DNA from: Vigna angularis
Lineage: Eukaryota; Streptophyta; Magnoliopsida; Fabales; Fabaceae
NCBI RefSeq assembly: GCF_016808095.1
Contig: NC_068974.1
Location: 40,462,590 to 40,526,589, forward strand
Direction: 5' to 3'
Length of the DNA stretch: 64,000 nt
The notes beneath the pieces are model-generated. The model saw nothing but the letters and a program-made list of their open reading frames with translations, searched no databases and was not told where the DNA came from. The translations under genes and the position numbers were made by a program. Positions 62,924-64,000 of this stretch are shown in pieces; positions within the stretch are counted from its first letter, which is position 1, and each line of letters opens with the position of its first letter.

Positions 62924-63101
62924 TGTTGTAATTAAAGAAAATATCTTTAGAATCTTCCTAATTAGAAGATATAGATATATAATCTTTTATTTTATTTTGT
63001 TTCCCTATTTCCCTTTTTAGGAGAATTAGATTATTACAAATAGAGGATATGAGAATGTATTTTTCATGATTGATAATAATAAATCAGTCTTATTTTCAAC
63101 T
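62924..63101 (+). repeat. Right LTR of the copia element
   Basis: 178 bases matching the left LTR at all but two positions, followed by the target duplication AAACA at 63102-63106. Confidence 0.95.
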
Positions 63102-63106
63102 AAACA

Positions 63107-64000
63107 TATTAGAAATTCTTAAAGTTAAACATATTAAGGGGAAGAGAAAAAATAATTGAGAAGGTACAAGGTGGTTTCAGGGTGAAGAGAGGAGTTGGTT
63201 CTATCAGTGGCAGTGACAGTTATCATACTTAGTATTATCTTCCAGTTTTCATACAGCAAGGAGCTGTGCTCCATTCCATCATTGTTTAAGTTCTTTCTTC
63301 TTCATACCACGTCATAAAACTTTCACTGTATTAAGGACATTATTCTTTAGTGGAATATATTCAATCCAAAAGAAAAATAATAAAAATGATACAGACTTGG
63401 GTATTATAGATAAAATCTTATGATGTATTTTTCTTTAACATTTTATAATTTGTTTCCTTATTTAATTAGAATCTTTATAGTCACAGGGAGATCGAACAGT
63501 ATTAGAATATGATTAGGTATGCCATATCATGTATATAGGAATAAAATATCTTATAACTGTTTGTATTTATTGAAGTCAACTAATATAAAATGGACCGGAG
63601 TCCATATACACAGTTTTTAAAATCCCACGCATCTTCTTTTCTGTCTTTCAACAACTATCATAGCAACCCAATATGAAACACTTCTTTAAAAGAAATCAAT
63701 AAAAGCACTATCCTTTACAACAAGGAGAAGCCAACAGGTATAAAGTTATGAAGCAACTGCTCATCCAAAGAAATCACTTTTAAACATTTGTGAATTGCAT
63801 ATTGCCCACAAATAAACCAAAGAGAGCCATTATGGCTAAAAGAATTTGGCTTCTTTTTCATCTCTCACATATAGTAAAGATAGTCAACAAACACCAGCCA
63901 ATAACAAAAGGGAAAACCCAACACTCCGAACATGCAAAAGAAAGAATTCCACACACAAAAAAAAAAAAAGATATACTGAGGATATGATTAATATTCAAGA
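63107..64000. other. Rest of the SMC6 intron; no exon seen
   Basis: Continuation of the SMC6 intron to the right of the retrotransposon. No SMC6-like exon was found on the minus strand up to the window end. GCAAGGAGCTGTGCTCCA near 63257 repeats a motif from 53.5 kb. Confidence 0.5.

Larger units (their letters stand above)
58041..63101 (+). mobile_element. Ty1/copia LTR retrotransposon, nearly intact, in an SMC6 intron
   Basis: A 5061-bp element with 178-bp LTRs, a 5-bp target duplication (AAACA), a primer-binding site, a polypurine tract and a complete gag-pol order (gag, protease, integrase, reverse transcriptase, RNase H), which defines copia. The LTRs differ at two of 178 positions, so insertion is recent. 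It is oriented opposite to SMC6 and sits 18 bases from the splice acceptor of the SMC6 exon at 57910-58022. The polyprotein frame is interrupted by one stop at 60802-60804. Confidence 0.95.

Overview
The window is nuclear plant DNA, most likely from a legume (Phaseoleae-like). It is AT-rich with long (AT)n microsatellites. Its genes contain many introns and encode plant families: a type-B response regulator, MIK2-like LRR receptor kinases, AAPT1, an LPA1-type P-loop protein, an F-box/LRR protein and SMC6. Several repeats resemble ones I associate with legumes. Species cannot be fixed from the sequence alone. Exon structures below were built by hand from splice sites, reading frame and family knowledge.

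Layout. 0.5-2.4 kb (+): a type-B response-regulator-like gene with a degenerate receiver. 5.1-16.2 kb (+): a tandem pair of two-gene units. Each unit has a MIK2-like LRR receptor kinase followed 1.1-1.3 kb downstream by a tiny two-exon gene for a secreted peptide ending in Cys-His-Asn-Tyr-Leu. 16.2-23 kb: gene-poor, with MITE-like inverted repeats. 23.1-24.9 kb (+): an AKR4-type aldo-keto reductase. 25.8-35.3 kb (-): AAPT1, 18 coding exons including a 10-nt microexon, with a fold-back Mutator-type MITE and copia debris in introns. 38.4-44.6 kb (-): an LPA1/2-phosphoglycerate-kinase-like P-loop protein. 46.0-47.9 kb (-): an F-box/LRR protein. 49.1-58.0 kb (-): the C-terminal half of SMC6, whose 5' part lies beyond the right edge. 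58.0-63.1 kb (+): a young Ty1/copia retrotransposon in an SMC6 intron, antisense to the host gene.

The most interesting region is 5-16 kb. Two paralogous receptor genes alternate with two paralogous small secreted-peptide genes in the same orientation, so a receptor-plus-peptide unit appears to have duplicated in tandem. Both peptides share a signal peptide, a phase-1 intron at the same place, an S-x-S-R motif at the same residues, two cysteines and an identical CHNYL end. The receptors are of the MIK2 type, and Arabidopsis MIK2 perceives SCOOP peptides through an S-x-S motif. The inference is that these are candidate ligand-receptor pairs. Over the N-terminal part of the ectodomain the two receptor genes are about 99.4% identical across about 980 bp, then diverge abruptly, which looks like gene conversion.

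The right half is ordinary housekeeping content: phospholipid synthesis, phytate/inositol phosphate-related, ubiquitin ligase and SMC5/6 DNA repair. Its introns have collected transposon fragments.
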